From an uncultured Clostridia bacterium (GTDB lineage: Bacteria; Bacillota; Clostridia; Christensenellales; Borkfalkiaceae): a DNA stretch of 18,354 bases. The DNA lies in contig CAKQSC010000015.1 of NCBI GenBank assembly GCA_934271725.1, positions 1 to 18,354 on the forward strand, in the 5' to 3' direction. Positions 6,644-15,420 of the stretch are shown piece after piece. Positions within the stretch are counted from its first letter, which is position 1; each line of letters starts with the position of its first letter. A model generated the notes under the pieces. The model saw only the letters and a list, made by a program, of their open reading frames with translations. It did not search any database and had not been told where the DNA came from. The translations under genes and the position numbers were made by a program.

Positions 6644-8346
6644 TGTGTTACCTTATATGGATTGGTATAAAAATATTTATTCGATTCTGCGGGATCGGAA
6701 TATTTAAGACCTTTCCACGCCGAATATTCGCCGAATCCCGACAATATTTTGTCGTAAACGGTCTTGCCGTAAGAAGCCCACGGTTTATATTCGCTTTCCG
6801 ACAGATAATTTCTTATCACGTCTATCACGCCGTCGTTTACCATTCCGCCCGACGAACTTACAAAGTTCTTTTCCGAATAGCCGATATTGAAAAACTGATA
6901 CGGATTGAGTCCGCAATCGCCTGCGAACGACGGAATATTATCGAGTTTTATTTCGGAAGGCACTTCAAAGCCTTTCACAAGACAGTTCAAAGAACAGATA
7001 ATTCCCATATCCGCGTAAACTTCGTAATACGCTTCCATCCCCTGTTTCGAGAACAAGAACTTCAAAAAATCCATACACAAGTTTGTCTGCGTCTGATTTC
7101 TTCTGATAATGCCGAGCGGACGGTGATCGGGCCCTCCGAGAGTTCTGAGCGAACTCGTTGCGGGCGCGCCCCCTTCGACTTTTTTGTTGTCTGTCATTGC
7201 GGGAAGTTGAAACCAACCGAGAGAAGACTGCAATTCGGACGAGGGAATACAATCGTCTTTATATTTAAGCACGGAACCTATCGACGTCTGATAGTCGGAC
7301 ATATAGTCGAGTCTCGAAACGTAAATAACAGCCGATTCGCTTTTCGGGTAACTGCCGTTTTCTATATTAAGCACCCCTTTATGGAAAGCGTCTCTCGTTC
7401 CCGAAGCCGTGTAAGACGACGAGCAATATCTCGTGAGATCGTAGAAATTAGCCATCATATCCGCATATCTCGCGGATTTGGCGTTTATTTCGTCTCCGTT
7501 GAAATAAGCGTCTATAAGTCTGGATATATTATAAGTGTAATTGCTTCTTTTGTCAACCGTCCCGTCGTTTAAGTCGAAAATCCAGCCGTAATCAACGTCT
7601 TCTATATAACTGAAATCCTTTTCCTGCGAGTGAACGGTGTTTACCGTATCCCTGAAATATTGATCTGCATACATTCTCAAAAGCCAGCCGAACACGTTAC
7701 CTTCAACCCCGCTTTTATCGTAATTGATTCCGAGCGGATTCGTATACCCCGCCTTTCTCGCGTTTTCGAGAAGAGCAAGAAGAGACGCCCAGTCGGTAGG
7801 AACGCTCCAACCGTTTTCGGCGAATACTTTTTTATTGTAATAAGCAAGCACGCAGTTGGATTGAAAAGATATGTTGGGAATAGTCTGCTTTGCGTCTTCC
7901 GTACGGTAGGCGTCCTCTTCGAGCATTCTCTTCCATACCGTTTTTCCGTCTTCGGAATACTTGTTTTTCTGATTCAGATATTGCGTGAAATCGACTATTT
8001 TGTCCGTGCCGTAATATTGACTTACTACGTTTGTCTGCACTATATCCGCATCCGTGTTTTTCGTCGCGAGAATTATTCCCTCGACCGCTTTCGTATACCC
8101 GTCCGTATCTTGAAGCGTGTCTATGTTTATCTGCACGTTTTTATTGATTTGTCTGTACGCCGTTTTTACGTTGTTGAACGCGCGAAGGGAATACGAATCA
8201 AGCGGAAGATAAATATTTATCGTTCCCGACAAACCGTCGTCGGGAGTATCCGTGTTTCCGCCGTCCGGGCTTTTTCCGCACCCGACAAGACACGCCGTCG
8301 CCGTAACGAAGAATATCAACACCGTCAACAATAATTTCTTTAACAT
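6640..8346 (-). CDS. Carbohydrate ABC transporter substrate-binding lipoprotein
   Basis: 568 residues. The leader (residues 1-23) ends in the lipobox LVGC with Cys23 as the lipidated residue, so the protein is anchored to the outer face of the membrane. The mature part follows the family-1 sugar-binding pattern: GTINIYLPLDSYS at the start of lobe 1, DADIVQTNVVSQYYG, the hinge region VLAYYNKKVFAENGWSVPTDW, and RNQTQTNLCMDFLKFLFSKQGMEAYYEVYADMG near the end. It is somewhat longer than the usual 420-550 residues, common for binders of larger oligosaccharides. AAAGGAG overlaps the stop codon of the upstream permease gene, 11 bases away, so the two are coupled. It should deliver glycan fragments released outside the cell to the two permeases encoded just upstream. 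The sugar cannot be read from sequence. Confidence 0.95.
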   Translation of the reverse strand: MLKKLLLTVLIFFVTATACLVGCGKSPDGGNTDTPDDGLSGTINIYLPLDSYSLRAFNNVKTAYRQINKNVQINIDTLQDTDGYTKAVEGIILATKNTDADIVQTNVVSQYYGTDKIVDFTQYLNQKNKYSEDGKTVWKRMLEEDAYRTEDAKQTIPNISFQSNCVLAYYNKKVFAENGWSVPTDWASLLALLENARKAGYTNPLGINYDKSGVEGNVFGWLLRMYADQYFRDTVNTVHSQEKDFSYIEDVDYGWIFDLNDGTVDKRSNYTYNISRLIDAYFNGDEINAKSARYADMMANFYDLTRYCSSSYTASGTRDAFHKGVLNIENGSYPKSESAVIYVSRLDYMSDYQTSIGSVLKYKDDCIPSSELQSSLGWFQLPAMTDNKKVEGGAPATSSLRTLGGPDHRPLGIIRRNQTQTNLCMDFLKFLFSKQGMEAYYEVYADMGIICSLNCLVKGFEVPSEIKLDNIPSFAGDCGLNPYQFFNIGYSEKNFVSSSGGMVNDGVIDVIRNYLSESEYKPWASYGKTVYDKILSGFGEYSAWKGLKYSDPAESNKYFYTNPYKVTQ

Positions 8347-8357
8347 ACTTTGCTCCT

Positions 8358-9212
8358 TTATATTTTAAGCCCCGCGGCAAACTCGCCGTTTATGAAAAAT
8401 TTAAGGCTTATTATCGTCGTGAATACCAAAGGTATACCGCTGAGAAGATACAGCGCGTAAGCAGAACCTTTGGAAGTCGTTCTTACCCGTGCGGCCAACT
8501 CCGTCAACTGTGGCATAAGCGTTGATTTTTTCGCATTGCCGACAAATATCATAAGCGGCCACAGATAATCGTTGTATATCGCCGCGAATATTGCCACCGA
8601 TTGTACCATCATTATAGGTACGGAAAGCGGAATGCACACGGAAAAATACGTTCTGAAACTGCCCGCGCCGTCTATTGACGCGGCCTCGTACAAATCGGAC
8701 GGTTGCTGGGACATAAACGTTCTGTACAGAAATATGGAAGCAATCTGGTTACCCGCAACGTATGGTATCAGAAGAGCCCACCAACTGCCTATAAGATTCA
8801 ATTTTACTATATTTAAGTATTGCGGAGTCAAAGACACTACGCTAGGCACGAGCATCGGGAAAATTATAAGCATAAACAACAGATTTTTCCCGAAAAACTT
8901 TTTCCTGACGAATATATAGGACACGAAAGTGCTTAAAAACGCCGTCGCTACCGTCGCTATAAAGTCGATTATTATCGTGTTAAGCATATTGCCCGTTATG
9001 GATACGAACGCCGTAGAATAGTTTGACCACTGCCATTTGCTCGGAAACGCCCATATGCTTTTTTCTATGAAATCCACGTTGGGTTTCACGGACAGCATAA
9101 AAGTTATGAATACCGGAAACAAGGCAAAAACCAACAAAATTACAAGAAACGTTATAAGTATCGTTTGTTGTACGGGACCTTCTATACCCGTTTTTCGCAT
9201 TTTCTTATTCAT
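8358..9212 (-). CDS. Carbohydrate ABC transporter permease, MalG type
   Basis: About 284 residues, usual for this family, with six predicted membrane helices. The first is near ILITFLVILLVFALFPVFIT. The cytoplasmic EAA loop that docks the ATPase is intact (LYEAASIDGAGSFR, then IPLSVP), and the C-terminus FFINGEFAAGLKI is typical of MalG-like subunits. Start choice: the frame can begin at TTG 9221, overlapping the upstream stop, or at ATG 9212. The upstream GAGG (9223-9226) is one base from the TTG but ten from the ATG, so ATG 9212 is preferred, leaving a five-base gap to the MalF-type gene. It forms the channel with that fused MalF-type subunit. No ATPase gene lies in the window. Confidence 0.95.
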   Translation of the reverse strand: MNKKMRKTGIEGPVQQTILITFLVILLVFALFPVFITFMLSVKPNVDFIEKSIWAFPSKWQWSNYSTAFVSITGNMLNTIIIDFIATVATAFLSTFVSYIFVRKKFFGKNLLFMLIIFPMLVPSVVSLTPQYLNIVKLNLIGSWWALLIPYVAGNQIASIFLYRTFMSQQPSDLYEAASIDGAGSFRTYFSVCIPLSVPIMMVQSVAIFAAIYNDYLWPLMIFVGNAKKSTLMPQLTELAARVRTTSKGSAYALYLLSGIPLVFTTIISLKFFINGEFAAGLKI

Positions 9213-9217
9213 TGTCG

Positions 9218-11245
9218 TCAAGCCTCGTTTTTATTCTGCATTTTAAAGTTTATTGCCGTAACGATTATCAGAAACGCAAACAGGAACAAACTCATCGCGC
9301 TGGCAACGCCGTAATTCTTGTCTTTCGTTATGGAAAGATACATCAGAAGCGCGGGCGTAGCCGTGTTGAAATCGCCTTTCGTCGTAACGTAAATCCTGCC
9401 GTAATCCTGAATGGAGGCTATAAACGAAGTGATGAAAATATATTTTATTTGCGGAACGATCATAGGCAAATCCAGACAAACTATCTTTCTTGCCCAACCG
9501 CAACCGTCGAGTTTAGCCGCCTCGTACATAGACGAAGGCACGGCAGAAATCGCCCCGTATATTATAAGATAAGAACCTATCCACGGGAAACCGAACCAAA
9601 TTAAACAATTAAGCGCGGTCCGCTCGTTCATAAGCCACGCCTTTGCAACGAAATTGCCGTCTACGGCGGTTAAAAAGCCGTTTAAAAGCCCGGAAGAACC
9701 GCTTCCGAAAATACCTTCCGCCCACACGAGCGTGCCTGCAACCCCCGGCAAAATACCCGGAATAAACAACAGCACCCTAGCCCAGAACGAAAACTTTTTG
9801 CTGTTTACCGCAAGAATACATTCCGCGAATATAAAGGGCGGAATCAACGCTTTAAGCAAGTCGGTTATCAGCAAAATAAACATATTCGAGGTAGACGACC
9901 AGAATTGCGTGTTTTTAAGAACGGCGACTACGTTCGCCATACCGACGAATTGAGATTTCTCGCCCGGAATATAATCGAAAAAGGACAAACCCATTCCCCA
10001 TATAATCGGGTAGTAATAGAAAATTATGAGCAATACGAAAGTAGGTATCAGAGCAACGTAGCAGAACCAGCCTTGTTTCAACGTTTTTATCGCTTTAACC
10101 GCAAAACGCTTTAATCCGCCGGCTGTTTTTCCGAACGCAGACAACCAAAGAAATACCGAGCATACCGCAAACACGCACGCCAAAACCGTATACGCGACGA
10201 ACACCGCGACCGCTTGCCCGCTCACCGACGCGTCGCTTACTTTGTAATATTTAAACTCTCCGCCCGTTTTTTCGACGTATCCGAAAGAATCTTCGTTTAC
10301 GAATACGATTATCGCGCCCGTACCGACGGAAGTTTTAAAAGAAAGTTTGCCTTCTTTTATTCCCGTCAACCCGCCGTTTTTCGTCTTTGCAAGTATAAAG
10401 TTTCCGCTCGAAACCGCGGTTACTATGTCTGCTTTCAAGCGGTTTTTACCCGCAACGTCGCCATATTCGTCAAGCCGATAATATACGCCGTTTTCGTCAA
10501 GCGCGAACATGCCGTCGCCTTCCTTGCCTATCGCGACGATATTAGCGTCGGATGCGAAAAACTCAACCGCGTCGTCTTTTAAAAATCCCGACGAAGTATA
10601 CGGTATCCGGTTTATGGTAGATACTTCCGTCGCCACGTAAAGACAATCGTCAGAAAACGTCAAATCCGAATAACCCGTTTCGAGTCCCGAGTTTTTATTG
10701 AGAGAAAACGCTTTGTCCGCCCTTTCGGGTTCGTCGAAAGTATGTCCTTTGCCGTGTACCGAAAACATATAAACGGCTTTTATGCCGTTCGTTTCGCCCG
10801 CTACGACGAAATTGTTTCCGTCTTCGTCGAATACGATTTTCTTCGGCTCGTAACCTATATAATAACAGTTCAATACGTTGCCCGAAGTTTTGTCTAAGGA
10901 AATAATATAGCGATCGCCGTAACCGACGAATACGGAGTTACCCGAAACGGACAAACAGTTCACGGAAGGAGCGATTGCCCCTTCCGCCGTGTCGCGTTTA
11001 TCGTATTGCCACAAAGGCTCGTCGGGATTAGTCGCGTCGTAGCAATATACGTTGCCCTCCATGTCGCTTTCGACGTAAACGTCTCCGTCCCGGACGATTT
11101 TATAAATATTGTCTGCGACGGGCACGGCAAATTCACCGCGCTTGTTTCTGTTTCCGGAAGAAACCGTCGCCAGAGTAATAAACACCAACGCCAGAACTAC
11201 GGAAATTACCGCCGAGATAATAATTATTTTTCGTTTCTTCTGCAT
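9218..11245 (-). CDS. MalF-type ABC permease fused to an N-terminal beta-propeller
   Basis: 675 residues, more than twice the ~300 usual for Gram-positive MalF-type subunits. Residues 9-28 are a membrane helix. Residues ~36-340 form an extracytoplasmic domain with PQQ/WD-like blade repeats: YKIVRDGDVYVESDMEGNVYCYD, then SVFVGYGDRYIISLDKTSGNVL, KIVFDEDGNNFVVAGETNG, and GMFALDENGVYYRLDEYGDV. A second helix spans 345-370. The permease core begins at ~392 (WFCYVALIPTFVLLIIFYYYP) and has the EAA loop MYEAAKLDGCGWARK at 573-587 followed by LPMIVP. AGGAG lies five bases before the ATG. The predicted topology puts the propeller outside the cell beside the binding protein. It could dock the binding protein or sense glycan; neither is proven. 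The fusion is a single uninterrupted frame. Confidence 0.92.
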   Translation of the reverse strand: MQKKRKIIIISAVISVVLALVFITLATVSSGNRNKRGEFAVPVADNIYKIVRDGDVYVESDMEGNVYCYDATNPDEPLWQYDKRDTAEGAIAPSVNCLSVSGNSVFVGYGDRYIISLDKTSGNVLNCYYIGYEPKKIVFDEDGNNFVVAGETNGIKAVYMFSVHGKGHTFDEPERADKAFSLNKNSGLETGYSDLTFSDDCLYVATEVSTINRIPYTSSGFLKDDAVEFFASDANIVAIGKEGDGMFALDENGVYYRLDEYGDVAGKNRLKADIVTAVSSGNFILAKTKNGGLTGIKEGKLSFKTSVGTGAIIVFVNEDSFGYVEKTGGEFKYYKVSDASVSGQAVAVFVAYTVLACVFAVCSVFLWLSAFGKTAGGLKRFAVKAIKTLKQGWFCYVALIPTFVLLIIFYYYPIIWGMGLSFFDYIPGEKSQFVGMANVVAVLKNTQFWSSTSNMFILLITDLLKALIPPFIFAECILAVNSKKFSFWARVLLFIPGILPGVAGTLVWAEGIFGSGSSGLLNGFLTAVDGNFVAKAWLMNERTALNCLIWFGFPWIGSYLIIYGAISAVPSSMYEAAKLDGCGWARKIVCLDLPMIVPQIKYIFITSFIASIQDYGRIYVTTKGDFNTATPALLMYLSITKDKNYGVASAMSLFLFAFLIIVTAINFKMQNKNEA

Positions 11246-11269
11246 TTTTGCTCCTGTGCGATAAATTAG

Positions 11270-13555
11270 TTATTTTCTTTTGATGCAGACATAAGCCGTC
11301 GCAAAAAGCGCGAATATCGCCATACCCGCTGTGCCGATAACGGAAGAACCGCAACCTTTTTTCTTTGCAACTTTGTTTAACTTTGCCGTATAATCGTCTA
11401 CTTGCGCCTGAGTTGCGCCTAAGCCCAGAGCGTTTACCTCTTTTAAGAGTTCCTCGGCGGAGGATTTTCCTTCCGCTTTTTTAAACGCTTCTTCGAGCGC
11501 GGTCGTATCGAGAGACGCGTTTTGCATCGTCCAGGAATAACCCGACGTAGTGTTTACGAACAACTGCATCATAGATAAGTTCATATCTTGAAGGTTTTCC
11601 AGAGTCAGATCGTAAGAATCGTCGAAAACGACTTTCAACGAATCCTCGTCAGCCACGAACTCTAATACGTGTTCGCCGACGGTAGACGCTTTCGAGTTTA
11701 TGTTAAGAGCAAGGCTCTGCAAAACGCCGTCCTTATTGACAACGGCAAAATCTATCCACGTTTTAAATCTCATAGAAGAGTCGTTCGGATCCGCATTCGC
11801 TCTGATACGTAAAACGATGTAGTTAAACGTGTTGAAATCGTAAAATTTGTATTCGATATAAGAATCGGCGGAGCCGTCCGACTTACCGCTCTTGTAATAA
11901 TCCCCTACCGAAGATACGTTTATTTTCCATTTCTGCCCCTTTGAGAAGTCGGCTATTTCGTTTAACAGTATTCCGTTAGCCTCGTTCACAGCCACTTTGG
12001 TTCTTTCGATCTTTGCGCCCGAATTACCCGAAATATACTTTATTCCCTTTTCAAACGTTTCGTTTACGATATAGAAAGGAACGAAACAGTTTTCGGTTTC
12101 GAGATACATTTTATACGAGCCGTTTGCCAAAACCGATACGGCGGAACGTTTGATTACGAGTTTACCGTTTTCAAAAGTATAGTCGTTCGCGTTCAACGCG
12201 GTATCCGTATTCGCGTTCACCACGCCTACGAATTTTTCGCCGTCGAGAACGAATCTGTATTCGATATCACCGCCGTCGGAATATTTAATAATCGTATCGT
12301 CGTCCGCTATTTTAACACGATCGGAAACTACTACTTCCGTTTTGAAATACACGTTGGATTTGGTATTTCCGCTTTCGAGTTGGAAGTTAAGCATAGAAGT
12401 ATAAGGCAACTTTTTAAGATAAGAACCTTTAAGGCAAACCGTGTCCCCTTCGAGAGTATAATCGGTACCCGCGGTCAATGCGTTGCCGTTATATTTCACG
12501 GTAAGCGCGCCGTCCGTAAGATTTGCGACCTTAAAGAACAAGTCATCGCTACTTTTGAGTTCGTAAGCCGTTTCTCTTACGGTGTCGTCGAAAATCGCCG
12601 TAACGGAGTTTACGCGTTTGTTCGTCGTGAACTTCGCGTCGTCCGACTGAGCCGTCATTATTCCGAGATACGCAACGTTCCCCTCAAAATCCGCTCTCGA
12701 AACGGAAGTCGAAAAAGCGGATACTTTTACGCCGTTGTATCTGACGTAAGATTCCTCTTTCGTTTCACCGATGAAAATCTCGAAAACGTTAGAGTTGTAA
12801 GTATTTACTCTGTCGCCTATTCCTATTGCGCCGGTAGTGTACGAAAATCCTTTCCAACCCTGCAATCTGTACCCTTCTCCCGTGGTGTTGCTGAACGGGA
12901 AGTAAATAAGTTTTACCTTACCGGGAGTAGAATCCGTCTGATCGAAATATTCAAAGGAAAACGGTTCGTCGTTAAGGTTAAACATAAGCCATTCGCCCTG
13001 CGTAAAGTTTGCAACTTCGATGAATACGGGTTTTGTTATGTCGAGAGGCTCGGAATAAAATCCTCTGCCCGCAACAGTCATATCGGGATCCCAACGGTTA
13101 AGAGTTACGTCTACGTAATTTCCGTTGTCCGTAACGCTACCCTTGTCTTTTCTCACCACCCAACCGTCGTTTACAATGTTTATTTTTACGACGTAATCTC
13201 CGCCGAGATAACGCGCGGTGATATAATAAGTGCCGTTTTCGAGTTTTTTAAGATATTCCTTTTTCAGCGTAAGTACCGTCGTATCGTCGTCGGAAGTATA
13301 ATCTTCTTCGTCGACGAGCGTAGTATATTTTACGTTAGCGACTCCGTCCGGCGCCTGAGCCGATCTTACTTCGGAAAGCATGGTCTTGCCCGTAGTAATT
13401 TCAAGGTCGCCCGTTATTTCGTTAGCATTTATTATATATTCGTTGCCTGCCAGCGCAAAAGCGGGCTTCACGGCGAATATAAGCGTCAACGCGAACATAC
13501 ACGCGCCCAGCAAAGACAAAAGTATAAGAGTTGTTTTTTTAATTGTGCTTTTCAT
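11270..13555 (-). CDS. Secreted surface protein with X2-like modules
   Basis: 761 residues. A signal peptide (1-~35) ends near PAFA. Three short modules share the pattern DYT-(x)n-L-K-x-(S/E)YL-x-L-x-NG-Y typical of CBM_X2-like domains: DYTSDD, LKKEYLKKLENGTYY (85-111); DYTLEG, LKGSYLKKLPY (365-385); DYTFENG, IKRSAVSVLANGSYK (458-482). Between and after them are two longer beta-rich regions (~131-325 and ~503-682) resembling glycan-binding sandwich domains. A helical segment (683-730) is followed by KKKGC, a hydrophobic helix and KRK. No catalytic residues are recognised, so it is probably a surface glycan-binding or scaffold protein serving the glycosidase encoded upstream and the importer encoded downstream. 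AAGGAA overlaps the stop of the glycosidase gene, consistent with coupled translation. Confidence 0.88.
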   Translation of the reverse strand: MKSTIKKTTLILLSLLGACMFALTLIFAVKPAFALAGNEYIINANEITGDLEITTGKTMLSEVRSAQAPDGVANVKYTTLVDEEDYTSDDDTTVLTLKKEYLKKLENGTYYITARYLGGDYVVKINIVNDGWVVRKDKGSVTDNGNYVDVTLNRWDPDMTVAGRGFYSEPLDITKPVFIEVANFTQGEWLMFNLNDEPFSFEYFDQTDSTPGKVKLIYFPFSNTTGEGYRLQGWKGFSYTTGAIGIGDRVNTYNSNVFEIFIGETKEESYVRYNGVKVSAFSTSVSRADFEGNVAYLGIMTAQSDDAKFTTNKRVNSVTAIFDDTVRETAYELKSSDDLFFKVANLTDGALTVKYNGNALTAGTDYTLEGDTVCLKGSYLKKLPYTSMLNFQLESGNTKSNVYFKTEVVVSDRVKIADDDTIIKYSDGGDIEYRFVLDGEKFVGVVNANTDTALNANDYTFENGKLVIKRSAVSVLANGSYKMYLETENCFVPFYIVNETFEKGIKYISGNSGAKIERTKVAVNEANGILLNEIADFSKGQKWKINVSSVGDYYKSGKSDGSADSYIEYKFYDFNTFNYIVLRIRANADPNDSSMRFKTWIDFAVVNKDGVLQSLALNINSKASTVGEHVLEFVADEDSLKVVFDDSYDLTLENLQDMNLSMMQLFVNTTSGYSWTMQNASLDTTALEEAFKKAEGKSSAEELLKEVNALGLGATQAQVDDYTAKLNKVAKKKGCGSSVIGTAGMAIFALFATAYVCIKRK
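11273..11365 (-). other. C-terminal KKGC-helix-basic tail (putative sorting signal)
   Basis: Encodes residues 731-761: KKKGCGSS, about 20 hydrophobic residues, then KRK. The Cys735 to Lys759 distance is 24, against 23 in the other two copies in this window. A second Cys (757) lies at the inner end of the helix, as also in the phosphatase tail (Cys817). Confidence 0.6.
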
Positions 13556-13566
13556 TTTGAATTTCC

Positions 13567-15420
13567 TTAATATTTAGTCTTGAAAGTATAGTTGAATCTG
13601 CCTATCGGAGCGGAATCGCCGTTTACGTAGTAGTCGTTGATATCCGTGTAATTCGTTACGTGGTCGGCGACTTTGAACCTTAAACAAAAATCCGTCTTTG
13701 TAAGTCCGAGAGTCTTTCTCGGCACCGAAAGGGTGAGATACTTCCCTTTAACGCAAATATCGGCGTCTCCGATTTTCACGGAAGAACCGTTCGATTTGAG
13801 ATTTTCCACACTTGATTTGTTGCCGTTTACGCTTCTGTTGATTACAAACTGATAATTTTCCCACGAAGAGAATCCCGAAAGATTGTCTACTTCGATGAAT
13901 ATGTTCATCCACGTCTTGTCGTTTTGCTCGTAAGGCGTAATATCGTCAACGCACTTAACCGAAAAATAAACGTTATCGGCGTCGTAAGTAACACGCGTAA
14001 GTTCTATGTCGTTTCTGCCCGTGTCGTTAGTGTAATCCGGTAAAGAAAAATTTGAACTTTTATAATTTCTTTCCGCAACGTCGCCCGTAAAGTCTTTATA
14101 CGCTTCCGTACCTTTCCATTGTTCGGCGGATCCGTTTAAATCTATCGTCGTAGGATAAGCCTGCCTTTTACCGCTTGACGCTTTCCCTTTGAACGCTCGG
14201 ATATTTTGGGCAATCTGCATAAGGAAGTTATCGCCGTAACCGCCTTTCGTCATCTCCGCGTCTCTCGAAAACTCCTCGTTGAACAAATCTACGAAATAAG
14301 CGGTACTTCTCGACGTGTTGGAATGTTGCTTCTGCGCAACCCATTCGTTCCAGCCCGTAACGAATATGTTATTTACCCCTTTCTGAGAAACGGCGTAATC
14401 CCATTGCTCCTGAAAGTTGCTTCCGCTTTGTACTCTCGACTCGTCGTTTTTGTTGTCCGTTTTAGACCAGCCTCTGCCCTTGCCCATACTTCTGTTATCC
14501 ATAAGCACGGCGTCGCTGAACGCACCGCTTGTGTGTTGAGCAATGGATACGGACATAATACCGTTGTGGTTATACTGACGCCACCCGTCCGACTCGCCCG
14601 ACCAACTCATCCAGGGCATGCCGTTGTCTTTCATAGGCACGTTGGGCCATTGAGCGTCTTTCGTATAGAAAAAGTTTTTCACCTCTTCCGTCGCTTCGTC
14701 TTTAAACGCCGAATCTACGACTATCCACGGTTTGTTTTCGGAGTTTGCATTATCAGTATCGCCCGCTCTGAACCATAAATCGGAATACAAAACGCCGTTG
14801 AAAGAGTTTTCGCTGTAAAAGTTTTCGTAAAGCGTTTTTGCTACGTGGGCAGAACCCGCATTACAGTAAAACATAAGTTTGGGAATATCGAATCCCTCGT
14901 TGTAAAGTTCCGTCGCCACGGGTAAAAGATTGTTTAAAACGTTTACGTACGGATAACCGTTCGTTACGTCGAACGCGATATAGTCAACGCCCGCCATAGT
15001 GAGTATTTCGAGATGTTTACGGAATACCCACGGATCTTCCGAGTTGTAATAGCCGTATAAGGGTTCGTTCCAGTAATGGTGAACCCCTATGTCGACGTCT
15101 TTCTTGATTTCTTCTATCGTCAATTTGCTTATGTCTTTGGACGCGCTTCCGTGTTGCCCCGTCCAAAGGAAATAAAATATTCCTACGTATTTATTGTCGT
15201 CCGTTGTTTCGCAAGCGTCGAAAAATCTTCCCGTCGCGTCAGTCGCGCTCAAAGAAGATACCGTTTGTTTGCTAGAATAATGATCTTCCGGTCTTTCCAT
15301 ATCGGGTATTTCTATCTTCGTCGAATCGTCTTTCGGCGGTTGCTGTGGCGTATTACCGCCACAGCCCGCACCGAATATCAGTATTGTCGCCAACACCGAA
15401 CATATAAACTTACTTTTCAT
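13567..15420 (-). CDS. GH99/GH71-like glycosidase lipoprotein with CBM9-like module
   Basis: 617 residues. The leader ends in a lipobox (GAGC, Cys20), placing the enzyme on the outer membrane face. Residues ~75-410 resemble the GH99/GH71/WbsX-like TIM-barrel group: VGIFYFLWTGQHG (79-91), GVHHYWNEPLYGYY (112-125), KHLEILTMAGVDYIAFDVTNG (135-155), FVTGWNEWVAQ (353-363), and DLFNEEFSRDAEMTKGGYGDN. Characterised GH99 enzymes are endo-acting on alpha-mannosides; specificity here is not known. Glu119, Asp151 and Glu359 are acidic residues in conserved-looking motifs and possible catalytic candidates. Residues ~425-617 look like a CBM9/DOMON-type domain (TRVTYDADNVYFSVKC, then MNIFIEVDN). The start overlaps the end of the surface protein gene upstream by 11 bases. 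It would cut polysaccharide outside the cell and feed the importer. Confidence 0.82.
   Translation of the reverse strand: MKSKFICSVLATILIFGAGCGGNTPQQPPKDDSTKIEIPDMERPEDHYSSKQTVSSLSATDATGRFFDACETTDDNKYVGIFYFLWTGQHGSASKDISKLTIEEIKKDVDIGVHHYWNEPLYGYYNSEDPWVFRKHLEILTMAGVDYIAFDVTNGYPYVNVLNNLLPVATELYNEGFDIPKLMFYCNAGSAHVAKTLYENFYSENSFNGVLYSDLWFRAGDTDNANSENKPWIVVDSAFKDEATEEVKNFFYTKDAQWPNVPMKDNGMPWMSWSGESDGWRQYNHNGIMSVSIAQHTSGAFSDAVLMDNRSMGKGRGWSKTDNKNDESRVQSGSNFQEQWDYAVSQKGVNNIFVTGWNEWVAQKQHSNTSRSTAYFVDLFNEEFSRDAEMTKGGYGDNFLMQIAQNIRAFKGKASSGKRQAYPTTIDLNGSAEQWKGTEAYKDFTGDVAERNYKSSNFSLPDYTNDTGRNDIELTRVTYDADNVYFSVKCVDDITPYEQNDKTWMNIFIEVDNLSGFSSWENYQFVINRSVNGNKSSVENLKSNGSSVKIGDADICVKGKYLTLSVPRKTLGLTKTDFCLRFKVADHVTNYTDINDYYVNGDSAPIGRFNYTFKTKY

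Noticed and set aside
6643..7572. Plus-strand frame of about 310 codons
   Set aside because: Antisense to the sugar-binding lipoprotein, whose own frame has a lipobox, family motifs and coupled neighbours.
9219..9221. TTG start for the MalG-type permease
   Set aside because: The GAGG is only one base away from it; the ATG nine bases later has a usable ten-base spacing. It remains possible.
12380..13570. Plus-strand frame of about 395 codons
   Set aside because: Antisense shadow of the X2-like protein gene; same Arg/Tyr/Val-rich composition, no motif, no ribosome binding site.
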